DNA of 64,000 nucleotides from Prolixibacteraceae bacterium (GTDB taxonomy: Bacteria > Bacteroidota > Bacteroidia > Bacteroidales > Prolixibacteraceae), in assembly GCA_030602265.1 (NCBI GenBank), contig JAUWAB010000015.1:1-64000 (forward strand). Direction: 5' to 3'. The notes under the pieces were generated by a model. The model was not told where the DNA came from. It made no database searches and saw only the letters and a program-made list of their open reading frames with translations. The translations under genes were made by a program, and so were the position numbers. Of this stretch, positions 34,873 to 44,124 are shown piece after piece. Position 1 is the stretch's first letter, and each line of letters begins with the position of its first letter.

Positions 34873-34903
34873 TTTCAGGGTATCCGACTTTAATCTATAT
34901 TTG
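34873..34903 (+). promoter_or_regulatory. Candidate promoter abutting the start of the Gfo/Idh/MocA-like gene
   Basis: TTTC (34873-34876), a 19-nt spacer, then TATATTTG (34896-34903). The -7 element ends 5 nt before the ATG at 34909, which would give a leaderless or nearly leaderless mRNA. The palindromic CCCGAAATTTCAGGG (34866-34880) overlaps the -33 element and could be an operator. Confidence 0.45.
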
Positions 34904-34908
34904 TGAAT

Positions 34909-35778
34909 ATGGTTAGGATCGGTTTAATAGGAAATGTATCGTCATTGCTCCCGTATATGCAGGCGCTCAGGAAAGAAAGTGGCTTTGAGGTTATTGGCAA
35001 ATCCTCAGTCGGCCTGATCGACCAGCCTGCCGGGTCATTGCTTTCAGTACCCGAATATACCAAATCAGGGCTTTTTGAGGTTTCGGATGCCCTGATCATT
35101 GACAAGTCGAGTATGGTCAGTTTTGAAGCGCTGAAAGATTCCGTAAAAAACTGCAAACATCTTTATCTTGCTGATATTCCGGAGATAACGGACCGGCAGT
35201 GCCAGGAACTGAACAAACTGGTGCAGGAAGCCGGCAATATTGTCCAGGTCAGAAACCCCCTGATGGAGGACCCGGCTGCCCGATGGATCGCGGAAAACTG
35301 GCATGAACCCGCCTATGTGAACTATTCAGAAGGGTACAGCCACCCGGGGGACAGACGGAACCTGCTGATCAAAATATTGCTTTATGCCCATACCCTGTTC
35401 AGTGACAGCCCCCAGAAAATCCGGGTAAGCGGGGTATCCAGTCCGGACGGTACAGGTTCGTTCCTGAATATCAGGCTCGATTATGCCACTTTCTCGGCCA
35501 TCAATTTTGAGATCCTCCACCAGCCAGGGAACGAGATCAGGATTAAGGCAGCATTACCCGGGCAGTTTATTGAAACAACAGGTTCGCACCAGGTGATGAT
35601 CAACCACCGGAAAGTAATTATGGAACCATTAGTGGAAACCAGCTTCACGCAGTTCATCCATAATGTCAAAATAATGCAGCATAAGTCAGGGACAGGATTG
35701 CAGACCCTTAGTCATGTCCTGTCGACTTACTCTGAACTCCTCCGGAAAATAACCCTTTATTCGTCCTGGACCCTTTAA
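34909..35778 (+). CDS. Gfo/Idh/MocA-like protein, degenerate oxidoreductase, function unknown
   Basis: About 289 residues. The N-terminal half resembles the Rossmann domain of Gfo/Idh/MocA oxidoreductases: VRIGLIGNVSSLLPY at the start, then DALIIDKS, LYLADIPEI and an AGNIVQVRNPLMEDPAARWI strand-helix. Key residues are lost: the first glycine loop reads GLIGN rather than GxGxxG, and the EKP motif with the catalytic lysine is replaced by ADIPE. The C-terminal part could correspond to the alpha/beta substrate domain (ISAVSSPDG-like segment). It may bind a ligand without catalysis. A GTG at 34903 is a possible alternative start but the Rossmann strand begins at the ATG. Next gene is a sugar transferase 183 bp on. 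Confidence 0.6.
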   Translation: MVRIGLIGNVSSLLPYMQALRKESGFEVIGKSSVGLIDQPAGSLLSVPEYTKSGLFEVSDALIIDKSSMVSFEALKDSVKNCKHLYLADIPEITDRQCQELNKLVQEAGNIVQVRNPLMEDPAARWIAENWHEPAYVNYSEGYSHPGDRRNLLIKILLYAHTLFSDSPQKIRVSGVSSPDGTGSFLNIRLDYATFSAINFEILHQPGNEIRIKAALPGQFIETTGSHQVMINHRKVIMEPLVETSFTQFIHNVKIMQHKSGTGLQTLSHVLSTYSELLRKITLYSSWTL

Positions 35779-35961
35779 AAACTTATCTTTTACCGTTTTT
35801 TCACAACCGCATTTGACGAATAGAAATATTGTTTGTTCATTTGCAGACAGTTTAATTTTCCAGGCAGTCATGACAATAAAACAAGCCCTTTTGCGTTTTT
35901 GAATTGCTGACAGAACACCGGAAATTAACAGGTTTTGCAGTGATTAACTTAACCCGTTTTT

Positions 35962-37377
35962 ATGAATAAAAAACAGCAGGTTGCCAGGTACCTTATCATG
36001 GATTTTCTGGCAGCAGCGATCAGTTGGACTTTGTTTTATATATATCGCAAACAGGTAATCGAACCGGCAAAATTCGGTTATGAAATACCCGTCGAATTCA
36101 ACACACAATATTTCCTGGGCATCATCCTCATTCCTGCCGTATGGCTGCTGTTTTATTACATAACAGGGTATTACCGGAACATCTACCGGCGATCGAGGCT
36201 GATTGATTTAGGGCAGACCCTGCTGACTTCCATTATCGGGGTAACTGTGATCTTTTTTGCACTTTTGCTTGATGATACAGTATATTCCTACAAAAACTAC
36301 TACCAGCTGTATTTCAACCTCCTGTTCCTTCACTTTTCATTTACTTACCTGTTCAGGCTTATTCTCACTTCCCGGACGATCGGGAGGATACACCGGAGAG
36401 AGATCGGATTCAATACATTAATTATTGGTAATAATGAAAAAGCCCTGAAAATATATGAAGAAATGAGCAGGTTACCCCGGCCTGCAGGAAACCGGTTTGT
36501 AGGGTTTATCAGCATCAACGGAAACGGGAATAACGATCTGGAGAAATCACTTCCCAAATTGGGCGATTTTGAAGACATTGAGAAGGTCCTGCACGAACAT
36601 GCCATAGAGGAAGTAATTATCGCTTTGGAAACCAACCAACATGATCTTCTGAGTCAAATACTTACCGTTGTTGAGAACCGTGAAATGCTGATCTGGGGAC
36701 TTCCTGACCTATATGATTTCCTTTCGGGAACAGTAAAAATCAATACCATTTACAGTATTCCCCTGATCAAGATCTCTAACGGACTGATGCCTGCCTGGCA
36801 GGAAAATGTCAAAAGGATTATTGACGTGACGGCCTCAGCCATTGCCATACTGATACTCTCGCCTGTTTACCTTGCCCTGGCCGTAGCCATCCGGTCTACT
36901 TCACCGGGGCCGGTTATTTACCGGCAGGAAAGAATCGGAAAATTCGGAAAGCCATTTATAATATATAAGTTCAGGAGCATGGTTGCCGATTCGGAAAAGA
37001 ATGGTCCTGCCCTCTCCAGTAAGGCCGACGCAAGAATAACCCCTCTGGGGAAATTTATCCGCAAAACCCACCTGGACGAGATCCCCCAGTTTTTTAATGT
37101 AATCAGGGGAGATATGTCGCTCGTGGGGCCCAGGCCGGAAAGACAGTATTACATAGAGCAGATTGTCAAAAAAGCACCCCATTATACCCACCTGCATAAA
37201 CTAAGACCAGGGATTACCTCCTGGGGACAGGTGAAATACGGCTACGCATCCAATGTAGAGGAGATGCTGGAAAGATTGCCGTACGACATGCTCTATCTGA
37301 AGAACATCTCGCTGTATGTGGATTTCAAAATCCTGATCTACACCATGATCAACGTTTTTCACGGAAGAGGGAAATAG
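35962..37377 (+). CDS. Polyprenyl-phosphate sugar-1-phosphate transferase (exopolysaccharide initiating glycosyltransferase, WbaP/CpsE-like)
   Basis: 471 residues. The N-terminal half has about four TM helices (within 8-140) and a CoA-binding-like Rossmann domain (about 145-265: NTLIIGNNEKALKIYEEM). A fifth TM helix (about 290-310, ATAIAILILSPVYLALAVAI region) leads to the catalytic sugar transferase domain with SPGPVIYRQERIGKFGKPF, YKFRSMV, RKTHLDEIPQFFNVIRGDMSLVGPRPE, and KLRPGITSWGQ. It attaches the first sugar phosphate to undecaprenyl phosphate to start a surface glycan. No other glycan genes follow, so the rest of the pathway is elsewhere. Confidence 0.93.
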   Translation: MNKKQQVARYLIMDFLAAAISWTLFYIYRKQVIEPAKFGYEIPVEFNTQYFLGIILIPAVWLLFYYITGYYRNIYRRSRLIDLGQTLLTSIIGVTVIFFALLLDDTVYSYKNYYQLYFNLLFLHFSFTYLFRLILTSRTIGRIHRREIGFNTLIIGNNEKALKIYEEMSRLPRPAGNRFVGFISINGNGNNDLEKSLPKLGDFEDIEKVLHEHAIEEVIIALETNQHDLLSQILTVVENREMLIWGLPDLYDFLSGTVKINTIYSIPLIKISNGLMPAWQENVKRIIDVTASAIAILILSPVYLALAVAIRSTSPGPVIYRQERIGKFGKPFIIYKFRSMVADSEKNGPALSSKADARITPLGKFIRKTHLDEIPQFFNVIRGDMSLVGPRPERQYYIEQIVKKAPHYTHLHKLRPGITSWGQVKYGYASNVEEMLERLPYDMLYLKNISLYVDFKILIYTMINVFHGRGK

Positions 37378-37494
37378 CCGCATCCCCGACGGAAAAAACC
37401 AAGCCGTCCGGAGCAGACCCCATCACCCCGCAATGCGTAAACTAACCCAAACCCGCATTTCATCATCCGGATTCTACCGTTCACACAATCACAC

Positions 37495-37526
37495 TTGCAG
37501 GATTTGCCACCTGCAGGCTATCTTTG
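37495..37526 (+). promoter_or_regulatory. Candidate promoter for the first T9SS cargo gene
   Basis: TTG (37495-37497), a 21-nt spacer, then TATCTTTG (37519-37526), an exact TAnnTTTG match. The leader is about 40 nt. Confidence 0.5.
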
Positions 37527-37571
37527 AGTTAAAGACTTAAAGATATTTTAGTATTCACAAAAAATCCGGCT

Positions 37572-39170
37572 ATGAAAAAATTTACTTTAAACACACTGAT
37601 TCTTTTGTTCATTTTAACCGGCACTCCTTTGTATGGGGTATTTGCCTCCACACACCTCAATGATGGTATTGCGGAATCACTTACAGTCTCCGGGGAGAAT
37701 ACCACTGAAGTGCTCTTTATCGAACTGAATAATTCGGGGCTCAGTGATTTTTCCGCAGAATTTATCCTGATCTGCATGCCTCCCATCGCATTTACATCCG
37801 TCCGGGCCTATAATGTCGTGGATAACACAGTTGAACTGTATGACGAAACGACCATTCAGCACGATGCCGAAATGATGGCAGACGCCTGGATACAGCAAAA
37901 TTACCCGGGATTAACCAGGGGGGAAGATTATGAATTCAGTGACTATTCTCCTCCGGCATTATGCGGTGACGGAGGGAGCCTGATCATTACTTTCGTAACC
38001 GAGTCGGGCAATCAATTTTGTGCTCTTGAGATTACGTGGACAGACCAGTTAAAGCAACTGACCTGCCCGGATGACCTAACCTTAACCGAAGGGCCTTCCA
38101 ACCTCGCCGATACAGAAGCATGGCTGGGAACGGTTACTGTGGAAGGTTATGTTTCATCCTCCAATTTCACCATCAGCAACAATTTTAATTCTGCAACAAT
38201 GCTCAGTCCGGGTACCCATACCATTACCTTTACCGCAAGAGACTGCGTGCAGGGTGTGGTTGGTACCTGTCAGCGCTCAATCACCATCGAGGCTACACAG
38301 GCAGACCTGCCCCTTGCGGTTTGTCAGGACATTACCCTGGAACTGGATGCCAATGGCCAGGCTACCCTGACTCCCGACTTGATCGACGGAGGCTCTTCCA
38401 ACGGCACCCTTTCGGTGGATATCACGCAATTCAGCTGCGCTGATTTGGGGACCAACCTGGTTACCCTGACGGTAACCGGCACCAGCAACAGCTCCCTTAC
38501 GGCAACCTGCACGGCAACCGTTACTGTGGCTGACAATACCCTTCCCGATTTCGGCCGTGGAAACAAGAGCATTAGGGCCGTTATCACCGAAGGTGAGGAA
38601 TATTTACTGGAAGACCTTTCCCAGCAATTCCCGGCAACCGATAATTGCGGTGGTACACTGACCTATAGCCAGACACCCCCGGCGGGAACGGCCTATACCC
38701 TTGCAACCACGGAAAACATTATCCTGGGAGTGGAAGATGCCTCTGGTAATTACGCGGAGATCCAGGTTAAATTCACCCTTCAGGTAAGAAAAAATAATCC
38801 GAATAAAGGTGGACCAGGCGGTGGTGGCAGACCGCAATCAGCCGGCACATCCGACACCGGGGTATCGCTGAAGTCAGCCTCCATAGGGAACCCTGAATCA
38901 ATAACCGGAAGCAGCCTGCTAAAATCCTGGCCAAATCCATTCAGCGACAGGTTATTCTTTGAATTTGTCCCGGCACAAAATTCCCATGCGCTCCTGGAAA
39001 TCTATTCCATATCCGGACAAAAAGTGGTAACTTTGATAGACCGTCCTGTTGAAAAAGATCAGATATACCGCCTTGAGTTCTCCCCGGCAGACAGTCCGGA
39101 AACCATTTTCTTCTACCGGTTACAAACGGGTAACCATACAGATTCAGGGAAAATACTCCGGAAACCCTGA
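37572..39170 (+). CDS. Secreted T9SS cargo protein with HYR/Ig-like domains
   Basis: 532 residues. It has an N-terminal signal peptide (MKKFTLNTLILLFILTGTPLYG) and a type IX secretion C-terminal sorting domain (last about 80 residues): SWPNPFSDRLFFEF, LLEIYSISGQKV and YRLQTGNHTDSGKILRK. The middle has Cys-containing beta domains of the HYR/Ig-like kind (LTCPDDLTLTEG, LPLAVCQDITLELDANGQATL, DNTLPDF, ATDNCGGTLTYSQTP). A Gly-rich linker (NKGGPGGGGRPQSAG) precedes the sorting domain. No catalytic motif is seen, so it is probably a structural or adhesive surface protein. Followed by a second T9SS cargo gene after a hairpin. Confidence 0.85.
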   Translation: MKKFTLNTLILLFILTGTPLYGVFASTHLNDGIAESLTVSGENTTEVLFIELNNSGLSDFSAEFILICMPPIAFTSVRAYNVVDNTVELYDETTIQHDAEMMADAWIQQNYPGLTRGEDYEFSDYSPPALCGDGGSLIITFVTESGNQFCALEITWTDQLKQLTCPDDLTLTEGPSNLADTEAWLGTVTVEGYVSSSNFTISNNFNSATMLSPGTHTITFTARDCVQGVVGTCQRSITIEATQADLPLAVCQDITLELDANGQATLTPDLIDGGSSNGTLSVDITQFSCADLGTNLVTLTVTGTSNSSLTATCTATVTVADNTLPDFGRGNKSIRAVITEGEEYLLEDLSQQFPATDNCGGTLTYSQTPPAGTAYTLATTENIILGVEDASGNYAEIQVKFTLQVRKNNPNKGGPGGGGRPQSAGTSDTGVSLKSASIGNPESITGSSLLKSWPNPFSDRLFFEFVPAQNSHALLEIYSISGQKVVTLIDRPVEKDQIYRLEFSPADSPETIFFYRLQTGNHTDSGKILRKP

Positions 39171-39191
39171 CATATGATTTTAATAACTACC

Positions 39192-39224
39192 GGCATACAA
39201 TATCCATTCAGGGTATTGTATGCC
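39192..39224 (+). terminator. Strong hairpin between the two T9SS cargo genes
   Basis: GGCATACAATA (39192-39202) pairs perfectly with TATTGTATGCC (39214-39224), extended by T-G, C-G and C-G pairs to 14 bp around a 5-nt ATTCA loop. It is followed by TCTTGT rather than a T run, so it may be a weak terminator, an mRNA stabiliser, or a regulator of the downstream gene. Confidence 0.55.
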
Positions 39225-39256
39225 TCTTGTATAAACAACCATTAAATTTCACAACT

Positions 39257-40630
39257 ATGAAGAACATTCTACTTCTGACATTCCTGCTTGCGGCTTTCCT
39301 GGCCAGCGGGCAACATGGAAGAACTCCTTCTGAAAGAACGGTCCGTTCAAAACAAAAAATGGATAATTTTTTTGAATGGGCCCAGCCTTTAATGGGTCAG
39401 CTGCAACCTCAACAAGACATCTTGTTTAATGTGCCGGAACTTAAAAATGCAGCCGCCCTGCAAAAACTGGACAGCACCATTTACCGGGAGCTGGACCAGA
39501 ATTCCGGCATCTGGCACAACATCTGGAAAGATGAGTATTCTTACAACACGTATCCTGCTGTTATGGGATATATGGAAAAAGAATGGGATAAGCAGGAAGC
39601 GAAATGGAAAGTGCTGAACTGGACGGAAATCGACAACAATGAGAACGGACTGCCAGAAACGTACACCACCTGGACCACTGCCAACAGCATATCAGGAGAG
39701 TTGATCGCCGAAAGTAAACTGACGGCACATTACAGCAATTCAGGCGTACTCGATTCAATACTTTTCTGGTCATACTCCCCATCAGCAACCTGGGTGCTTG
39801 AAAGCAGCATGTATTACTACTATTTGGCTACAGGTAAGATTGACAAGATTGAAATGATTATGCTGGAGGAAGATGAAGGTGAAATATACGAAACGGTGAT
39901 GGTTTACCAATTTGGCTATGACGGCCAGCAGAGGCAGATCAGCACAGTGGTTTCCATAATTGCAGATGACGAGGAAATCATTTATTCCCGGACAGACTAC
40001 ACATGGGGCTCATCCGGAAAGATAACCAGCTATGAAAATTCATCATTGAGTTTCTTCACCTTCACCATGGAGAAGACAACGCGCACAGAGTTGCAATACA
40101 ATCAGGCGGGTGATGTATCCGTTGAGACAGAATCCTCGTGGAACAGTACCGCCAATGCCTGGGAACTGAGCGAAAAGCAGGAATACGGTTACGGGAACAT
40201 CAACAGTTCGGATGTTGTTTTCCCCAATTTGCTGGCAATAGGATTTGGTGCCGGTATAGAAATCGTCAATCAGTTCAGCAAGGCACCTACATCTGTAAAT
40301 ACATTCGAAAGGGTCGACAACAATTGGCTCAATACCGGCAAAACCACCTTCTACTATTCCGGGGGTACTCCAACCGGACTGGAAGAACCGTTCATCAGTG
40401 ACACAGGGGTATATCCCAATCCGTTTACCGACCGCCTTTATTTCCATTGGTCAGATAAGTCAACCGAACTGAAGGTTGAGGTCTACAGTATTTCGGGGAA
40501 AAGGATGATAGAGCAGTTCGTCACTCCGGATAATCCGATAGACACCAGGCATTTGCCGGGCGGCACTTACCTTTACAGGCTGACAGAAGACGGAAGACTT
40601 ATGGGTAGCGGAAAATTAGTCAGGCGATAG
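39257..40630 (+). CDS. Secreted T9SS cargo protein, function unknown
   Basis: 457 residues. A signal peptide (MKNILLLTFLLAAFLASGQ) starts at the ATG at 39257; a longer frame from 39227 would put 10 residues ahead of it. The C-terminal about 75 residues are a T9SS sorting domain (GVYPNPFTDRLYFHW, VEVYSISGKRMIEQF, GTYLYRLTEDGRLMGSGKLV). The central region consists of repeating aromatic beta-strand units with acidic turns (for example WTEIDNNENGLPETYTTW, YSRTDYTWGSSGKITSYE, RTELQYNQAGDVSVE), similar in style to YD/RHS-like or other beta-rich repeats found in Bacteroidetes surface proteins. No catalytic motif. Confidence 0.8.
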   Translation: MKNILLLTFLLAAFLASGQHGRTPSERTVRSKQKMDNFFEWAQPLMGQLQPQQDILFNVPELKNAAALQKLDSTIYRELDQNSGIWHNIWKDEYSYNTYPAVMGYMEKEWDKQEAKWKVLNWTEIDNNENGLPETYTTWTTANSISGELIAESKLTAHYSNSGVLDSILFWSYSPSATWVLESSMYYYYLATGKIDKIEMIMLEEDEGEIYETVMVYQFGYDGQQRQISTVVSIIADDEEIIYSRTDYTWGSSGKITSYENSSLSFFTFTMEKTTRTELQYNQAGDVSVETESSWNSTANAWELSEKQEYGYGNINSSDVVFPNLLAIGFGAGIEIVNQFSKAPTSVNTFERVDNNWLNTGKTTFYYSGGTPTGLEEPFISDTGVYPNPFTDRLYFHWSDKSTELKVEVYSISGKRMIEQFVTPDNPIDTRHLPGGTYLYRLTEDGRLMGSGKLVRR

Positions 40631-40636
40631 TGCTTA

Positions 40637-41119
40637 TTACATCAGCCGGTTATCGTTCCTGATTTCCCTGTCTCTTTTGCCACCGGCAAGTTGTCCGGCG
40701 ACCAGGCCAACCACAAATCCGGCAGCTATGAATTCCCATTTTTCGCCAGGGAACAGGAAAACAAAAAGAAGTCCGGCAAGTGAGCCCGCCAGTATACCAT
40801 AGAAAGAATAGAGATAATTAAAGTGCCATGGCGGGTATATATGATGATTCTTCATCATATGCCTGCCAATGCGCACAGTCAGCCGGTCCAAATCCCTACG
40901 GTATGGTCCTGGGACGTTAACTGCCTCATTTATATGCACCAGGGTATTTTCGACATCGCTTTTCAATTTTTGGCAACCGGTACAAGAAACAGAAAACTTT
41001 CCGATCCGGGAGATATTTCTCTGCAACTCGTCGATCCGGAAAAACCTCAGGTCTTTCTCTCTTGTCCCTCTCAGTGACAGGTCCATTTCATCCAGGACCT
41101 TCTTCTCCCATTTATCCAT
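40637..41119 (-). CDS. Small membrane protein with CxxC motif, function unknown
   Basis: 160 residues without a signal peptide. The N-terminal two thirds are a charged cytoplasmic region with a CTGCQKLK motif (CxxC at about residues 46-49), and two TM helices lie near the C-terminus (about 102-121 and 128-146), the second Gly-rich (FIAAGFVVGLVAGQLAGG). The tail is KRDREIRNDNRLM. I do not recognise the family. The Cys pair might bind metal. It is convergent with the second T9SS cargo gene (6 bp apart) and downstream of pnp, from which a terminator separates it. Confidence 0.65.
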   Translation of the reverse strand: MDKWEKKVLDEMDLSLRGTREKDLRFFRIDELQRNISRIGKFSVSCTGCQKLKSDVENTLVHINEAVNVPGPYRRDLDRLTVRIGRHMMKNHHIYPPWHFNYLYSFYGILAGSLAGLLFVFLFPGEKWEFIAAGFVVGLVAGQLAGGKRDREIRNDNRLM

Positions 41120-41145
41120 TGGTAAATAATTTGAAACCTAAAGGT

Positions 41146-41174
41146 AAAAAAAAACCGCTCGTAAAAGCGGTTTT
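41146..41174 (-). terminator. Rho-independent terminator of pnp
   Basis: AAAACCGCT (41151-41159) and AGCGGTTTT (41166-41174) form a 9-bp stem with a 6-nt loop. The A-rich tract from 41146 gives a T9 run on the minus strand. Confidence 0.88.
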
Positions 41175-41195
41175 TATATAAAGACTTACTTACAC

Positions 41196-43517
41196 TCAGT
41201 TTCTCGGACGGCGATCTCCTCCGCGTGAGTCGCCTCCGCGTGATTCACCTCCACGACGGTCATCGCGTCTGAAATCTCCACGGCGGTCATCCCGGCGATG
41301 GTCGTCCCGGCGGAAATCACCGCCACGGCGGTCATCATCCCTTCTGGGGGGACGGCTGTCGCGGCTCTGTTCACGTTCCACATAACCTTCAGGTTTTGGA
41401 AGCAGTGCACGGCGTGACAGTTTCAGCTTACCGGTTTTTTCATCCACTCCGATCAGCTTAACCTCAACCATATCATTCTCTTTCAGAATTTCAGATGCTG
41501 ATTCAACCCTTCTCCAATCGAGCTCAGAAACATGGAGGAGACCCTCTTTGCCCGGCATAATTTCTACGAAAGCACCAAAAGCCACGATGGATTTGACCTT
41601 TCCTGTATACACTTCGCCCACTTCAGGCAAAGCGACAATAGCTTTCACCCTTGCCTTGGCGGCATTGAGGATTTCAAGGTTCGGACCGGAGATTTCCACG
41701 ATACCGTTATTCTCATCTTCCGTGATGGCAATAGTAGCCCCTGTGTCGGCCTGGATTCCCTGGATAATTTTTCCGCCGGGTCCAATAACTGCACCGATCA
41801 TATCTTTCGGGATAAGCATCACTTCGATCCTCGGTACGTTCGGTTTGTATTCCGGACGTGGATTCGGGATGGTTTCCACCAGTTTCCCAAGGATATGCAG
41901 TCGTCCTTCCCTGGCCTGTTCAAGCGCTTCGGTCAGGATTTCATAAGACAAACCATCCACCTTGATGTCCATCTGGGTAGCGGTAATCCCCTTTTCGGTA
42001 CCGGTAACCTTGAAGTCCATATCACCCAGGTGGTCTTCATCCCCTAAAATATCAGAAAGGACGGCATATTTAACTGCACCTTTATCGGTAATCAGTCCCA
42101 TGGCAATACCTGAAACCGGCCGTTTCATCTTCACACCGGCATCAAGCAGCGACATAGTTCCTGCGCAGACGGTGGCCATTGATGAAGAGCCGTTGGATTC
42201 CAAAACGTCGGATACAATACGCACAACGTATGGGAGATCATCGGGCAGCATCTTCTTGAGGGCACGGTGTGCGAGATTGCCATGACCGATTTCACGGCGT
42301 CCTACGCCACGTGGCACACGGGCTTCGCCGGTACTGAACGGCGGGAAGTTATAATGAAGCAGAAACCTGTCGGTTCCTTTAACAGTCACCAGGTCGACAA
42401 TCTTCTCGTCCATTTTTGTTCCGAGGGTCGTAGATGCAAGAGCCTGGGTTTCACCGCGGGTGAAAATGGCTGAACCATGCGATCCCGGCAGATAGTCGAC
42501 TTCCCCCCAGATTGGCCTGATATCACGGGTAGTACGGCCATCGAGCCTGATACCCTCATCGAGTACCATCCGGCGCATGGCTTCTTTTTCTACATCGTGA
42601 TAATATTTTTTGATCAGCTTTTCATGAAGGACCAGGTCGATCTCTTCATTGCCTTCATTGGCAGCCTTATATTCTTCGATATAGTCGTTGCGCAGTTTTT
42701 CGAAAGCAGCCAGCCTGTCGGCCTTTACGTTGATCCGCTGACGTACAACATCATAGACTTTATCGTAGAGATCAGCGTTAACCTTTTCACGCAGAGCCTC
42801 GTCGTTGGTTTCGTGACAGTAGGTACGTTTTACGACGCCTAATTCGGCAGCCAGTTCTTCCTGAACCTTACAGTGTTTTTTGATTTCATCGTGGGCAAAT
42901 TTGATGGCTTCCAGCATTTCAGCCTCGGAAACCTCATTCATTTCGCCTTCAACCATCATGATGTTATCGTAGGACGCTCCCACCATGATATCGATATCAG
43001 CTTCCTTGATGGCAGATGCAGGAGGGTTGATTACCAGTTCTCCATTGATACGGGCCACCCGGACTTCAGAAATGTGTGTTTCAAAAGGAACATCAGATAC
43101 AGCAATGGCTGCTGATGCAGCCAATCCGGCTAATGCATCGGCAGTAGATTCGACATCAGCTGAGATCAGTGAGATCATCATAGCAGTTTCTGCATGATAA
43201 TCAGAAGGGAATAACGGACGGAGTGCGCGGTCAACCAGGCGGGCTACGAGGATCTCCTCGTCAGAAGGACGTCCTTCACGTTTCATGAAACCACCCGGAA
43301 ACCGGCCGGCTGCTGAAAATTTCTCGCGATAATCAACCGATAAGGGCATAAAATCAACATCTTCGTTCGCTTCACGGGCCGAAACGACAGTGGCCAGAAG
43401 CATGGTGTTGCCCATCTTCACCACAACCGAACCGTCAGCCTGTTTGGCCAGTTTGCCTGTTTCAATCGTAATGGTACGGCCATCAGCAAGTTCGATCGTC
43501 TTTGTTACTACATTCAT
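41196..43517 (-). CDS. pnp: Polyribonucleotide nucleotidyltransferase (PNPase) with Arg/Asp/Gly-rich tail
   Basis: 773 residues. It degrades RNA phosphorolytically 3' to 5'. Two RNase PH-like core domains (about 1-230 and 300-540) have the expected [32 protein letters not shown] and [14 protein letters not shown] segments. A KH domain ([16 protein letters not shown]) and an S1 domain ([31 protein letters not shown]) follow. The last about 58 residues are a low-complexity DDRR/RGG tail, not part of the standard enzyme. rpsO lies upstream with a perfect hairpin between, the common rpsO-pnp order. Confidence 0.97.
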   Translation of the reverse strand: MNVVTKTIELADGRTITIETGKLAKQADGSVVVKMGNTMLLATVVSAREANEDVDFMPLSVDYREKFSAAGRFPGGFMKREGRPSDEEILVARLVDRALRPLFPSDYHAETAMMISLISADVESTADALAGLAASAAIAVSDVPFETHISEVRVARINGELVINPPASAIKEADIDIMVGASYDNIMMVEGEMNEVSEAEMLEAIKFAHDEIKKHCKVQEELAAELGVVKRTYCHETNDEALREKVNADLYDKVYDVVRQRINVKADRLAAFEKLRNDYIEEYKAANEGNEEIDLVLHEKLIKKYYHDVEKEAMRRMVLDEGIRLDGRTTRDIRPIWGEVDYLPGSHGSAIFTRGETQALASTTLGTKMDEKIVDLVTVKGTDRFLLHYNFPPFSTGEARVPRGVGRREIGHGNLAHRALKKMLPDDLPYVVRIVSDVLESNGSSSMATVCAGTMSLLDAGVKMKRPVSGIAMGLITDKGAVKYAVLSDILGDEDHLGDMDFKVTGTEKGITATQMDIKVDGLSYEILTEALEQAREGRLHILGKLVETIPNPRPEYKPNVPRIEVMLIPKDMIGAVIGPGGKIIQGIQADTGATIAITEDENNGIVEISGPNLEILNAAKARVKAIVALPEVGEVYTGKVKSIVAFGAFVEIMPGKEGLLHVSELDWRRVESASEILKENDMVEVKLIGVDEKTGKLKLSRRALLPKPEGYVEREQSRDSRPPRRDDDRRGGDFRRDDHRRDDRRGDFRRDDRRGGESRGGDSRGGDRRPRN

Positions 43518-43540
43518 CTGTATTTAATTTTGTTTTTAAA

Positions 43541-43580
43541 AGCAAAAAAGAAAAGGCAATCATTTTTGTTGCCTTTTCTT
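43541..43580 (-). terminator. Hairpin between rpsO and pnp
   Basis: AAGAAAAGGCAA (43548-43559) pairs perfectly with TTGCCTTTTCTT (43569-43580) around a 9-nt loop. On the minus strand it is followed by a T run (from the A6 at 43544-43549). It could attenuate pnp or be a processing site, as RNase III cuts the rpsO-pnp leader in other bacteria. Confidence 0.85.
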
Positions 43581-43588
43581 TCTATCTG

Positions 43589-43858
43589 TTACTTACGTAA
43601 GTTGAGTTCAGCAATTATTGAACGGTACCGCTCTATTTCCTTGCTCTTCAAATAATCCAGGAGATTACGGCGTTTTCCTACAAGACGGATCAGGGCACGG
43701 CGGGTGCTGTGGTCTTTCTTGTTTGCCTTCAGGTGCTCAGTAAGGTAGTTAATGCGGTGGGTAAACAGGGCTATCTGTCCTTCAGCGCTTCCTGTATCCT
43801 TCTCATTCTTCCCGTGTTTTGTAAAAATCTCTTTTTTTACTTCTGTTGATAAATACAT
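43589..43858 (-). CDS. rpsO: 30S ribosomal protein S15
   Basis: 89 residues, exactly the normal length. S15 is a primary binder of the 16S rRNA central domain. Canonical segments: KHGKNEKDTGSAEGQIALFT, RINYLTEHLKANKKDHSTRR, and LVGKRRNLLDYLKSKEIERY. A good promoter lies about 85 nt upstream. Followed by a hairpin and pnp. Confidence 0.98.
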   Translation of the reverse strand: MYLSTEVKKEIFTKHGKNEKDTGSAEGQIALFTHRINYLTEHLKANKKDHSTRRALIRLVGKRRNLLDYLKSKEIERYRSIIAELNLRK

Positions 43859-43942
43859 CTTGTACTAATTAATTTGTTATACAATGTTTAACCCGCAGCA
43901 TCGCTCTCAATAACAACGGCTTAAAATTAATTTTTCGAGGCA

Positions 43943-43972
43943 CAAAAATACATAAATTTTCATTACCCACAA
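43943..43972 (-). promoter_or_regulatory. Promoter for rpsO-pnp
   Basis: On the minus strand, TTG (43972-43970), a spacer of exactly 19 nt, then TATTTTTG (43950-43943), the best match to the Bacteroidetes -33/-7 pattern in the window. Confidence 0.6.
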
Positions 43973-44124
43973 TCCGTAATTCATTTTGTTTGTGAGATTT
44001 CAGTCAGAGATAACTTTTTTATCGTCAGAATGCTACAGGCTCCCGATTTACCGGGCAATCCATACCCAGGAAGCTTTCTCCGTACGAAGATTATTTTGTA
44101 ACTTTCCGCATAAAATTCAGAATA

